Assembly (NCBI GenBank): GCA_946622835.1
Contig: CAMOQI010000031.1
Coordinates: 1 to 7,795 of the forward strand
Source of the DNA: an uncultured Candidatus Melainabacteria bacterium
GTDB lineage: Bacteria; Cyanobacteriota; Vampirovibrionia; Gastranaerophilales; Gastranaerophilaceae
Direction of reading: 5' to 3'
Length of the DNA: 7,795 bases
The position numbers and the translations under genes are program-made. The first letter of the stretch is position 1; every line of letters begins with the position of its first letter. The notes below the pieces were generated by a model. It did not search any database, was not told the DNA's origin, and saw nothing but the letters and a program-made list of their open reading frames with translations. This document shows, in pieces, positions 1 to 6,506 of the stretch.

Positions 1-225
1 ATTTTAAAAAATAAAGCAACCCGTAAGCCGTGTTCTGTTTTAGATAATCATCTGTCTGGTATTAGGATTACTCCTAATCTCTAGCGTTTTTTCCGAAGTT
101 GGCGAACAACCTTTATAGCCTTCGAGTCAAACTTGCATCCGACCTGGGTTTACCTGGCCAAAGCCTTCCGACTTTGCCGGTGAAGCTCTTAACTCACCGT
201 TGCACCATCGCCTGTTTTTCCGTTT

Positions 226-266
226 CCCTCTCCTTGGGGAGAGGGTAAGGGTGAGGGGTCAGCCCC
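226..266. repeat. REP-like palindromic unit R1 inside the rnpB P12 extension
   Basis: CCCTCTCC (226-233) and GGAGAGGG (238-245) form an 8-bp stem, followed by TAAGGGTGAGGGG and a small GGGG/CCCC hairpin (255-258 with 263-266). The same stem plus G-rich tail recurs at 6796-6832 and 7219-7256, outside any gene. The unit is therefore a member of a dispersed repeat family, not an RNase P core element. It lies in the variable P12 arm, where extra sequence is tolerated. Confidence 0.7.
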
Positions 267-271
267 TTCTC

Positions 272-414
272 CCGATAACGCAAATCATCGGCAGTCTTTG
301 CTTTTGCCTTTCCCGCCTGTCAAATCATAGATTTGTTCGCATATTACGCTTACGCTTCATATGCAACGGCGGTGATATAATGTTTGTGCCCTGCTCGTCT
401 TGCTATTTAGCAAG
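272..414. repeat. Chain of hairpins forming the rest of the rnpB P12 insert
   Basis: Four separate inverted repeats follow each other: CCGAT/ATCGG (272-276 with 287-291), CAAATC/GATTTG with a 3-nt loop (321-326 with 330-335), GCATAT/ATATGC (339-344 with 359-364) and CTTGCTA/TAGCAAG with a 2-nt loop (399-405 with 408-414). The loop of the third holds a tandem hexamer, TACGCT twice (345-356). This looks like stacked insertions or one composite arm projecting from the RNA. Confidence 0.6.
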
Positions 415-575
415 TTGACACCGGCACTTCACACCGGCTAAAGCGTTTCATTTCTGTGGCACTATCCGCCGGCTCACGCCGCCCGGAGTTTCTCCGGAGG
501 TCTGTTCTGGGATGCACGGACTTTCCTCACTTTCCGTTTGGATAAGCGCGATTATCCGGCTGCTTTATTGTTTTT

Positions 576-581
576 ATTCTA
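576..581 (-). promoter_or_regulatory. Probable -10 box of rnpB
   Basis: TAGAAT on the minus strand ends 6 nt before position 569-570, where the P1 helix begins. This is the spacing expected between a -10 box and the RNA 5' end. No convincing -35 hexamer is seen at 16-18 bp. ACATC/GATGT (582-598) forms a small inverted repeat in the spacer. Assignment rests mainly on position. Confidence 0.45.
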
Positions 582-665
582 CATCAAAATTAGATGTATG
601 GTACTTGTAATTTCTTAAAAAATAAGTTACAATCTTTAAAACGAGAGCAGATAATATTAAGCGGA

Positions 666-685
666 ATGTAAATTTTTGTTTACAT
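666..685. promoter_or_regulatory. Perfect palindrome, candidate operator
   Basis: ATGTAAA (666-672), six bases, TTTACAT (679-685): a perfect 7-bp inverted repeat with helical-turn-like spacing. It lies between rnpB (minus) and the 809 gene (plus). It is about 48 bp upstream of the -10 box at 734 and about 85 bp upstream of the rnpB -10. The geometry suits a dimeric regulator. The binding protein is unknown, and AT-rich palindromes can arise by chance. Confidence 0.35.
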
Positions 686-733
686 AGTAGCAAAATAATA
701 CATTCAGACGAGTTAATATTACGTCACACCTTT

Positions 734-739
734 TATAAT
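734..739 (+). promoter_or_regulatory. Consensus -10 box upstream of the 809 gene
   Basis: TATAAT matches the housekeeping sigma -10 exactly and predicts a start near 746 and a leader of about 60 nt. No good -35 hexamer is visible at 16-18 bp. The leader holds a small AGAC/GTCT hairpin (765-768 with 774-777) and an AAAGGG ribosome site (794-799). I recognise no riboswitch in it. Confidence 0.5.
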
Positions 740-808
740 AGGGTCGTGGAACGTGGATATTTAAAGACGGAAAGTCTGAGAATATAAATAAACAAAGGGT
801 AGAAATAT

Positions 809-1177
809 ATGGTCGATAACAGATCTGCAGGCTATTTTGGTATTGGCGGGGCTTTTAATTTCAAAAGCGGCGACATATCAGGCACTGCGGCAAAATTATC
901 AGATGATAAAATGGGACAAGGCAATGAATACTTTTCGCAAAGGGGCGGCGAAGAGGAAATGCCTGAACAACAGCAAAATCCTTATATGGATCAAAGTGCT
1001 GTTTTGCGTGCTACTCTCAATTCTCTGGCTATGATGAATGTTGCGGATGTTTTGAACGCAAAAAAACGTAAACGCAGTTTAGATGAAGAAGAAAATATTT
1101 CCCGTGATTTAAGAGAGATTTTACGATTAAGAAGAGAGCAAAACCAAACCAATCAACGTTTTGATTCGGAAGAATAA
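809..1177 (+). CDS. Small charged hypothetical protein (122 aa)
   Basis: I do not recognise this family. The start is well supported: AAAGGG at 794-799 lies 9 nt before the ATG, and a TATAAT box lies upstream. The first 40 residues are glycine-rich with mixed polar residues (GYFGIGGAFNF at 8-18). A QQQN-containing stretch (about 54-57) leads into a helical segment rich in Ala, Leu and Met (about 64-82). The last 40 residues are very charged (KKRKRS, DEEEN, LREILRLRREQ), resembling an amphipathic or coiled-coil helix. There is no signal peptide, membrane segment or cysteine. A cytoplasmic adaptor or nucleic-acid-associated protein is possible but unproven. It is convergent with the XRE gene, whose stop lies 27 bp away. 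Codon use resembles its neighbours. The ORF is probably real, with function unknown. Confidence 0.7.
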   Translation: MVDNRSAGYFGIGGAFNFKSGDISGTAAKLSDDKMGQGNEYFSQRGGEEEMPEQQQNPYMDQSAVLRATLNSLAMMNVADVLNAKKRKRSLDEEENISRDLREILRLRREQNQTNQRFDSEE

Positions 1178-1204
1178 AGATTTTCAGATATAATAAAAAA
1201 ATTA

Positions 1205-1441
1205 CTACAACTTAAAATCAAAAAGTGACTCCACGTCTGTATTCATAGCTTTTGCGATTTTTTCGAGTGTTGTATATTTTGGGTCATCCTCTCCGCATTC
1301 AATGCGGCTTATTGTTCGCGTAGTTAGTCCGGTTTTAAGAGACAAATCCATTTGAGACATACCATTCTTCTTGCGCAAATAACTGATTTTGGCACCAAGT
1401 TTTAGTAAGTTCCTATCGCCCATATATTCATGATAACCCAT
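1205..1441 (-). CDS. XRE/Cro-family helix-turn-helix transcriptional regulator (78 aa)
   Basis: This is a single-domain DNA-binding protein of the XRE/HTH_3 family, expected to bind an operator as a dimer. From the ATG at 1441, residues 12-75 form the domain. LGAKISYLRKKNGMSQ gives helix 1 and the turn. SQMDLSLKTGL is the second helix, and TTRTISRIECG the recognition helix with the conserved I-x-x-I-E-x-G pattern. P-x-x-x-TLEKIAKAMN, a very typical closing segment, follows. No sensor domain is attached. The ATG at 1441 is preferred because GAAAG (1449-1453) sits 7 nt upstream; a TTG at 1447 would add two residues but lies almost on that site. It is divergent from the autotransporter, whose candidate -35 box begins at 1441 on the other strand. 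Binding near its own start would therefore affect both genes (inference). Confidence 0.88.
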   Translation of the reverse strand: MGYHEYMGDRNLLKLGAKISYLRKKNGMSQMDLSLKTGLTTRTISRIECGEDDPKYTTLEKIAKAMNTDVESLFDFKL

Positions 1442-1469
1442 TGACAAACTTTCATCAATATATTAAGAT
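1441..1469 (+). promoter_or_regulatory. Probable sigma-70-type promoter of the autotransporter gene
   Basis: A perfect -35 TTGACA (1441-1446) is followed by a 17-bp spacer and TAAGAT (1464-1469, 4 of 6 bases of the consensus). Transcription would start near 1476, giving a leader of about 90 nt. The -35 box overlaps the start codon region of the opposite-strand XRE gene. Confidence 0.6.
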
Positions 1470-1513
1470 ACATAAAAAAGAAATAAAGTATAAATATATG
1501 AAGTGATATCTTA
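1464..1513. promoter_or_regulatory. Inverted repeat TAAGATA/TATCTTA, candidate operator
   Basis: TAAGATA (1464-1470) covers the predicted -10 box of the autotransporter and recurs inverted as TATCTTA (1507-1513) in the leader, 36 bp apart. A repressor such as the adjacent XRE protein could bind either half. The repeats are short and AT-only apart from one G:C pair, so chance is possible. Confidence 0.25.
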
Positions 1514-1565
1514 TATTTTATTATTTTACTATGCCTACAATTCAATACATATAAGGAATTTAAGA

Positions 1566-4500
1566 ATGAACAGAAAAAATCTAACAGTTTGTGCCCTGGC
1601 TGCGATTTCGTTGTGTGCAATATCAGCGACTTCGGCTTTGGCTAATGAAGACTCCTCTTTATCTAAAAAACTATCTAAAAAAGGCCAAATTACCGGGGCC
1701 GCTGCTGGTTCTATATATACAGAAAGCGCAGGCTCATCTTCAGATTACACATTTAAACTGATGAATAATAACGGTGACAATGAGTATTACAAAGTGAAGT
1801 TAAATACAAATAATATGTCATCCGATGACAGTATAAAATGGCGGGAAGGCGGAAATTCCGTAAAAGCATTTGAATACAACGATGCAATAAAATACGGAAG
1901 CAAAACCATTGAAGTAATTCTTCCTCACAATGGTGAAGCTATTTCTTCAGGAAATGCGCAAAAGACGTATTATACTATGGATTATAACAATGAAAAACAA
2001 AGACTCTATAACCGTATCTTGTATAAAGAGGGAAGTGATGATATCTATAACTATCCGGAAGAAATTACCGGTGTGTATTTTTATGACTATCATAGTAACG
2101 ACTCCGACAATCACGCCCTTGCGATAAATGGGAATGCAAACCCCGATTTAAAATATATAAAAGCAGATATTATAAAACACACTACTATAGCGCATGGTAC
2201 CGGTGTTCAACTTGGTAGACATGCTACCACGGCTGATATCAATGCATTTATACATGATGCAGAAACTTGTGTTATAGGCGGAACATATTTTGAAGGACAA
2301 AATTCGGTGAAAGGTAATTATATAGAAAATGCAACAAATTTGGGTGTTGTTCTTTTCGCCTGGAACGATGTTGTAAAAATTGAAGGTAATTATATAAATA
2401 ATCGTTTAAAAGATTCTCTTTTTAATCCACAGGGCTATAACCCTTCCGGAGCGGCTATATATGTACTAAATGATGGTGATAACGGATATTTTCATACCGG
2501 AAGTATACAAGGCAATTTTATCGGGAACTACGCAGAAAGGGGTAACGGCGGAGCGATAGGTATTGAAGTAGGTAACGTAGAGAGTATAGAAGGAGATTTT
2601 ATCAATAATTACGTACAAAATGGCTCAGGTGGAGCAATATATCAGGGGATAGACGCCGCATTTGCAATGGGTCCTTCTACTATTCACAGCATAAAAGGAA
2701 ATTTTGTCGCTAATCACGCGCATAACGGGCATGGCGGAGCTATATCCAATGCAATAGATGAAAAACCGACATATTCTCCGCCATACCCTAATGCAAGGCA
2801 ACCAAAGATTGATATTATCTCCGGTAATTTCATAGGTAATTATGCTCAGAATAATACCGAAGAAGCAAAAGGGGGTGCTATATATTCCAAAACAGGATTT
2901 AACTTTGTTGCAGATAATGAAGTTTCGACAATAATAGGCAACTACACGGATTCCAACGGAGTAATAGATGATAACGCTATATACCTTGACTCTGATACTG
3001 AAGAATTGAAGTTTACGGCAATTAATGAAGCTGAAATAAATTTATACGATAACGTAAGAGGTAAACAAGGCTACACGGTTGTTTTTGAGGGTGATGAATC
3101 AAGCAGTATTAATCTTGCAAATAAAATATATGACAATGCAAGCCTTACTCTTGATGGCTTAAATCTTAACATGAGACTTGATAATGTGTTAGACAACCAG
3201 AATTTATTTGCCAATTCAGGAACTGTCAATATGGTGAATAACAACGCCGGAGTCAGTAAACTTAATTCATTAACTCTTAACGGGGACGTAAACTTTATAG
3301 CAGATGTAGATCTTGCAACTGAATCAATGGATAGATTTACGGCAAACAGCTACGGAAATCACCTTGGCAAACTTAATGTTATAGGGATGAATATGCTTTC
3401 TGATACCCCAAAAGATGTAGTAAAAATATATTTTGCACAAGAAGGTTTAAAAGATAATGTTGTGAGTAAAGTTTCGCAAACTCCGGTTTCTAAATATCAA
3501 ACAACGGCATACACCCCAATATATAGATATACCGTAGCATACATACAAGATAAAGATATGTATGATGAAACAAAAAATGCCGGTTATTTTGTATTTGCAA
3601 AAGGAAGTAAAATAATCGAAGATAAACCGACACCGGGAAGAGGCCCTACTATAGTGCCAACCCCAACCCCTTCAGATGCATTTAACCCTGCGGTATTGGC
3701 AGCTCCGATTATAGCACAAGCAGGAGCAGGCGCAGCTATGAGTCAAACCATAAATTATGCTTTTGAGCATGGCGAAACATTTATGAACCTCAATTCTATA
3801 GAAAGATTTGCAAGAACAAATCAAAATACATATGCATTATCTGCTGATTATAACTGGAATTTAGGACTGAATGACTTGTCGCACTCCAACAAATCGGTGT
3901 GGGTAAAACCATATAGCGTATTTGAGAAGATAGATTTAGTACACGGTCCAAAGGTAGATACAATTTCGTATGGTACCTTAGTGGGATTTGATTCAAGCAT
4001 ATACAAACTAAAACGCGGCTGGTCAAATGTCGGGACTGTTTATTTGGGATATAACGGATCACAGATAAGATATGACGGAGTGGACGCATCAACAAACGGC
4101 GGTTTGTTAGGCTTAACGGAAACGTTTTATAAAGGAAACTTCTGGACGGCCGTGACAGCAACCGCGGGCGGCGGTGCGGCAGAGGCACATACAATGTATG
4201 GCAAAGATGATATGGCTATGTTAATGGCAGGTATCGGAACAAAGACCGGATATAACTTTGAATTTGCCGGCGGGAAATTTATAATCCAGCCGAGAGTATT
4301 CTTCTCTTACTCTATGATAAACACTTTTGACTATACGAATGCAGCGGGCGTGCGAATAGATACGGATCCGCTGCATATGATCCAGTTAAGTCCTGCAATA
4401 AAATTCATAGGAAATACCAAAAACGGCTGGCAGCCTTATGCGAGCGTTGGTATGGTCTGGAATTTGATGAATCATACAAATGCAACGGCAAACGGAATAA

Positions 4501-4790
4501 AACTACCGAATATGTACACAAGACCATACGTAGAATATGGTGTCGGGGTGCAGAAACTGTGGAACGACAGATATTCCGCATACGGCCAAGCAATGGTAAG
4601 AAACGGCGGAAGAACCGGTATTGCCTTGACCTTGGGCTTTAGAATGGGCTTGGGTAAGGAAGGTGCGCCGATACGACAAGAAAAAGTTCAAGAGACGGAT
4701 AAAAATAATAGAACTCGCAAAGTATTAAAGAAAACTAAACAACTCAACCTGATCTCAGTTAATAAGCATGCCAACTTGAACTTACCTTAG
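1566..4790 (+). CDS. Autotransporter (type Va) with Pmp-like FxxN/GGAI repeats, 1074 aa
   Basis: This is a surface protein that carries its passenger through the outer membrane via its own beta-barrel. The start is the ATG at 1566: AAGGA at 1553-1557 lies 8 nt upstream, and a signal peptide follows directly (NRKN basic end, hydrophobic core, likely cut A26|N27). The GTG at 1503 lacks a ribosome site. Passenger residues about 230-465 hold seven G-[ND]-[FY]-x-x-N-like repeats (250, 274, 316, 343, 378, 420, 458), the last ending DS. GAAI (295) and GGAI (328, 355, 390, 436) alternate with them, the chlamydial Pmp pattern expected to form a beta-helix. A Pro/Thr-rich linker (about 686-705) and a helical segment (about 708-770) lead to the barrel, starting at VWVKPY (W779) and ending near F1025-G1030. 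A 44-residue basic tail follows. The passenger ligand is unknown; adhesion is a guess. Confidence 0.92.
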   Translation: MNRKNLTVCALAAISLCAISATSALANEDSSLSKKLSKKGQITGAAAGSIYTESAGSSSDYTFKLMNNNGDNEYYKVKLNTNNMSSDDSIKWREGGNSVKAFEYNDAIKYGSKTIEVILPHNGEAISSGNAQKTYYTMDYNNEKQRLYNRILYKEGSDDIYNYPEEITGVYFYDYHSNDSDNHALAINGNANPDLKYIKADIIKHTTIAHGTGVQLGRHATTADINAFIHDAETCVIGGTYFEGQNSVKGNYIENATNLGVVLFAWNDVVKIEGNYINNRLKDSLFNPQGYNPSGAAIYVLNDGDNGYFHTGSIQGNFIGNYAERGNGGAIGIEVGNVESIEGDFINNYVQNGSGGAIYQGIDAAFAMGPSTIHSIKGNFVANHAHNGHGGAISNAIDEKPTYSPPYPNARQPKIDIISGNFIGNYAQNNTEEAKGGAIYSKTGFNFVADNEVSTIIGNYTDSNGVIDDNAIYLDSDTEELKFTAINEAEINLYDNVRGKQGYTVVFEGDESSSINLANKIYDNASLTLDGLNLNMRLDNVLDNQNLFANSGTVNMVNNNAGVSKLNSLTLNGDVNFIADVDLATESMDRFTANSYGNHLGKLNVIGMNMLSDTPKDVVKIYFAQEGLKDNVVSKVSQTPVSKYQTTAYTPIYRYTVAYIQDKDMYDETKNAGYFVFAKGSKIIEDKPTPGRGPTIVPTPTPSDAFNPAVLAAPIIAQAGAGAAMSQTINYAFEHGETFMNLNSIERFARTNQNTYALSADYNWNLGLNDLSHSNKSVWVKPYSVFEKIDLVHGPKVDTISYGTLVGFDSSIYKLKRGWSNVGTVYLGYNGSQIRYDGVDASTNGGLLGLTETFYKGNFWTAVTATAGGGAAEAHTMYGKDDMAMLMAGIGTKTGYNFEFAGGKFIIQPRVFFSYSMINTFDYTNAAGVRIDTDPLHMIQLSPAIKFIGNTKNGWQPYASVGMVWNLMNHTNATANGIKLPNMYTRPYVEYGVGVQKLWNDRYSAYGQAMVRNGGRTGIALTLGFRMGLGKEGAPIRQEKVQETDKNNRTRKVLKKTKQLNLISVNKHANLNLP

Positions 4791-4800
4791 CAGATCAGGT
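4747..4800. repeat. Inverted repeat spanning the autotransporter stop codon
   Basis: ACCTGATCT (4747-4755) and AGATCAGGT (4792-4800) are perfect 9-bp inverted copies, 36 bases apart, enclosing the last codons and the TAG at 4788-4790. There is no T-tract directly after it, so it is not a standard terminator by itself. It could protect the mRNA 3' end or mark the edge of an inserted segment. Confidence 0.5.
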
Positions 4801-4820
4801 AAATATCGTTAAACGCCTAT

Positions 4821-4848
4821 GGGGGTAATTATAATACTCCCTTTTTTT
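4821..4848 (+). terminator. Intrinsic terminator after the autotransporter gene
   Basis: GGGGGTA (4821-4827) pairs with TACTCCC (4835-4841) with one G-T wobble and a 7-nt loop, followed at once by seven T (4842-4848). It lies 30 bp after the stop codon and separates the autotransporter from the symporter operon. Confidence 0.85.
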
Positions 4849-4895
4849 GTCTTATTTAATAAAGTGTAACATTGGTATTTTATATTATTTGTTTT

Positions 4896-4904
4896 TGCTA
4901 TACT
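4896..4904 (+). promoter_or_regulatory. Probable extended -10 promoter of the symporter operon
   Basis: TGCTATACT contains an extended -10 motif (TG, one base, TATACT at 4899-4904), which can work with a poor -35. TTGGTA at 4872-4877 is too far (21 bp) to be a normal -35. Transcription would start near 4911, giving about 49 nt of leader before the ATG at 4960. Confidence 0.5.
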
Positions 4905-4959
4905 TATAACAGTTACGGTTGGGGCAACTGTAGAATACACAGCTGAAAGGATATTGTTG

Positions 4960-6504
4960 ATGAATAAAATATTTAGCACACTTATGGTTATGTTAGCGGG
5001 GATGCAAAGCGCAAATGCCATAAATGTAGATGCTTTTATGGATAAGCATATAGCACCGATTTCAGATGCTATTGCAAATGTAATATTTTTTCCTGTTTCT
5101 TTCGCAGGTTCAAAGGTTCCGTTAATTATTTTTTGGATATTATTTGCCGGAATCTTTTTTACATTATTTTTCAAAGGTATTTGTGTATGGGGTTTTAAGC
5201 ATGCAGTTGATTTGATTGCAAAACCTTCTAAAGATAGTCAAGGCGGTGGGGATGTATCTTCATTTCAAGCTTTGGCAACGGCATTGTCCGGTACAATCGG
5301 TATCGGGAGTATTGCCGGTGTTGCAATATCAATATCAATCGGCGGTCCGGGCGCTGCTTTTTGGATCTTTGCAGGAGCGCTTTTGGGAATGTCCATAAAA
5401 TTTGTAGAAGCTACTTTAGCGGTTAAATACAGAAGATTTAATACTGACGGTACGGTTTCAGGCGGTCCTATGCATTATATTGCTCACGGTTTAACCAGAA
5501 AAAATATGCGTTGGCTTGGCCAGCCTTTGTCTGTTTTATTTGCCATTTTGTGTATCGGAGGCGGGATTACAGGCGGAAATATGATTCAAATTAACCAAAC
5601 CGCTCATCAGTTGATTTTTATTACCGGTGGCGAACATAGTATATTTCACGGATTTACTTGGGTAATCGGGCTTGTTGCCGCAATCATTATCGGATTAGTT
5701 GTTGTAGGAGGTATTAAAGGTATTGCAAAGGTTACAACAATCTTAACCCCGACTATGTGCGCTTTATACATAATTTCAGGCTTAATAGTTATTCTGGCAA
5801 ATATAAAAGGAATTCCGCATGCGGTTGCATTGATTGTAAAAGAAGCGTTTAGCCCGACTGCTGTTGCCGGCGGTATTTTTGGAACTATTATTATCGGCTT
5901 AAGGCGTTCTGTACAGTCAAATGAGGCAGGTACAGGTGCTGCTGCGATTGTTTATGCGGCGGCGCAAACTAAAGACCCTGCATCTCAAGGCTTTGTTGCG
6001 TTATTGGAAACCTTCCTGACAGGGATTTTGTGTTTGTTTACATCTTTTGCTATAGTTTTGTCAGGAGTTTTAAATACTACTCAAATCGGTAAAATCTCGG
6101 GTATTGAGCTTGCATCTAATGCTTTTCAATCAGTAATTCCCTTCTTCCCGATTATATTGTCTGTGATTGCAATTTTGTTTGCTATGTCAACCCTTATTTC
6201 TTGGGCTTATTATGGTCAGAAAGCTTGGACATTTTTATTCGGAGAAGGTAAAAAACGCGTTTTCACCTTTAATATGATATATTGTATGTTTATTATTATC
6301 GGTTCTGCGATGAATGTGCAATCTATTATTGATATTACGGATGCTATGATGATTGCTATGTGTGTTCCGAATATTATTGTTCTTTATATTTTGTGTCCTG
6401 AAGTTAAAAAAGAATTGAGAAAATATTGTCAGGTTCATAATATAGGGAAATGGGTTAATCCCTCTTGGTTCAAAGCTGAACCTGTTGTTGTGGAGGATAA
6501 ATAA
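4960..6504 (+). CDS. Sodium:amino-acid symporter, AGCS (AlsT/AgcS) family, 514 aa
   Basis: This inner-membrane carrier imports a small neutral amino acid, typically alanine or glycine (sometimes glutamine), with Na+. Family landmarks in order: GFKHAVDLI after TM1, FQALATALSG then GTIGIGSIAGVA (111-122), GGPGAAFW (128-135) followed by ALLGMSIKFVEATLAVKYR, SGGPMHYI (167-174), GGNMIQINQTAHQL, SNEAG (320-324), and AAAQTKDPASQG. Many further hydrophobic segments fit the 11 or so helices of the family. The first 20 residues resemble a signal peptide ending ANA, as in the longer-N-terminus branch. The start is the ATG at 4960: GAAAGGA (4945-4951) sits 8 nt before it, and a TTG at 4954 is too close to that site. 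One motif difference: the usual GNIAGVA reads GSIAGVA, with S117. It overlaps the ACT gene by one base. The family is certain; the exact substrate is not. Confidence 0.95.
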   Translation: MNKIFSTLMVMLAGMQSANAINVDAFMDKHIAPISDAIANVIFFPVSFAGSKVPLIIFWILFAGIFFTLFFKGICVWGFKHAVDLIAKPSKDSQGGGDVSSFQALATALSGTIGIGSIAGVAISISIGGPGAAFWIFAGALLGMSIKFVEATLAVKYRRFNTDGTVSGGPMHYIAHGLTRKNMRWLGQPLSVLFAILCIGGGITGGNMIQINQTAHQLIFITGGEHSIFHGFTWVIGLVAAIIIGLVVVGGIKGIAKVTTILTPTMCALYIISGLIVILANIKGIPHAVALIVKEAFSPTAVAGGIFGTIIIGLRRSVQSNEAGTGAAAIVYAAAQTKDPASQGFVALLETFLTGILCLFTSFAIVLSGVLNTTQIGKISGIELASNAFQSVIPFFPIILSVIAILFAMSTLISWAYYGQKAWTFLFGEGKKRVFTFNMIYCMFIIIGSAMNVQSIIDITDAMMIAMCVPNIIVLYILCPEVKKELRKYCQVHNIGKWVNPSWFKAEPVVVEDK

Positions 6505-6506
6505 TG
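6492..6506 (+). promoter_or_regulatory. Ribosome binding site and TAATG coupling junction
   Basis: GGAGG (6492-6496) lies inside the final codons of the symporter gene, 7 nt before the ATG of the ACT gene. The stop TAA (6502-6504) and start ATG (6504-6506) share one A. This arrangement favours re-initiation by terminating ribosomes and fixed relative production of the two proteins. Confidence 0.85.

Larger units (their letters stand above)
10..570 (-). ncRNA. rnpB: RNase P RNA (catalytic RNA of ribonuclease P), with enlarged P12 region
   Basis: This is the catalytic RNA that, with protein RnpA, removes 5' leaders from pre-tRNAs. On the minus strand the conserved region GAGGAAAGTCCGTGC lies near 512-526. 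GTGCCACAGAAA follows near 450-461, then GTTAAGAGC in the P10/P11 area (about 186-194), and ACAGAACACGGCTTA near the 3' end (about 26-40). Two long-range helices confirm the boundaries. P1 pairs AATAAAGCA (561-569) with TTGCTTTATT (about 10-19). P2 pairs GATAATC (550-556) with GATTATC (43-49). A T-rich tract after P1 (about 4-13) can end transcription. At about 560 nt it is longer than the usual 350-410 nt. The excess lies between about 213 and 430, the P12 position, and holds several self-contained hairpins. All catalytic-core landmarks looked for are present, so I consider it functional. Confidence 0.94.

Noticed and set aside
200..418. A 72-codon plus-strand open frame
   Set aside because: It lies entirely within the RNase P RNA gene on the opposite strand and crosses its hairpins. 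It has no ribosome site and low-complexity translation.
837..1034. A second plus-strand frame overlapping the 809 gene
   Set aside because: It lacks its own ribosome site and is contained within the better-supported frame starting at 809.
1503..1565. Upstream GTG start that would lengthen the autotransporter by 21 residues
   Set aside because: No ribosome site precedes it, and it would place extra residues before a normal signal peptide. The ATG at 1566 has AAGGA at correct spacing.
3796..4194. A 132-codon minus-strand frame inside the autotransporter
   Set aside because: It is antisense to the conserved barrel, has no ribosome site or promoter, and its protein looks like antisense noise.
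4809..5174. A 121-codon minus-strand frame over the start of the symporter gene
   Set aside because: It is antisense to the terminator, promoter and N-terminus of a well-supported gene. Its hydrophobic content mirrors the symporter's.
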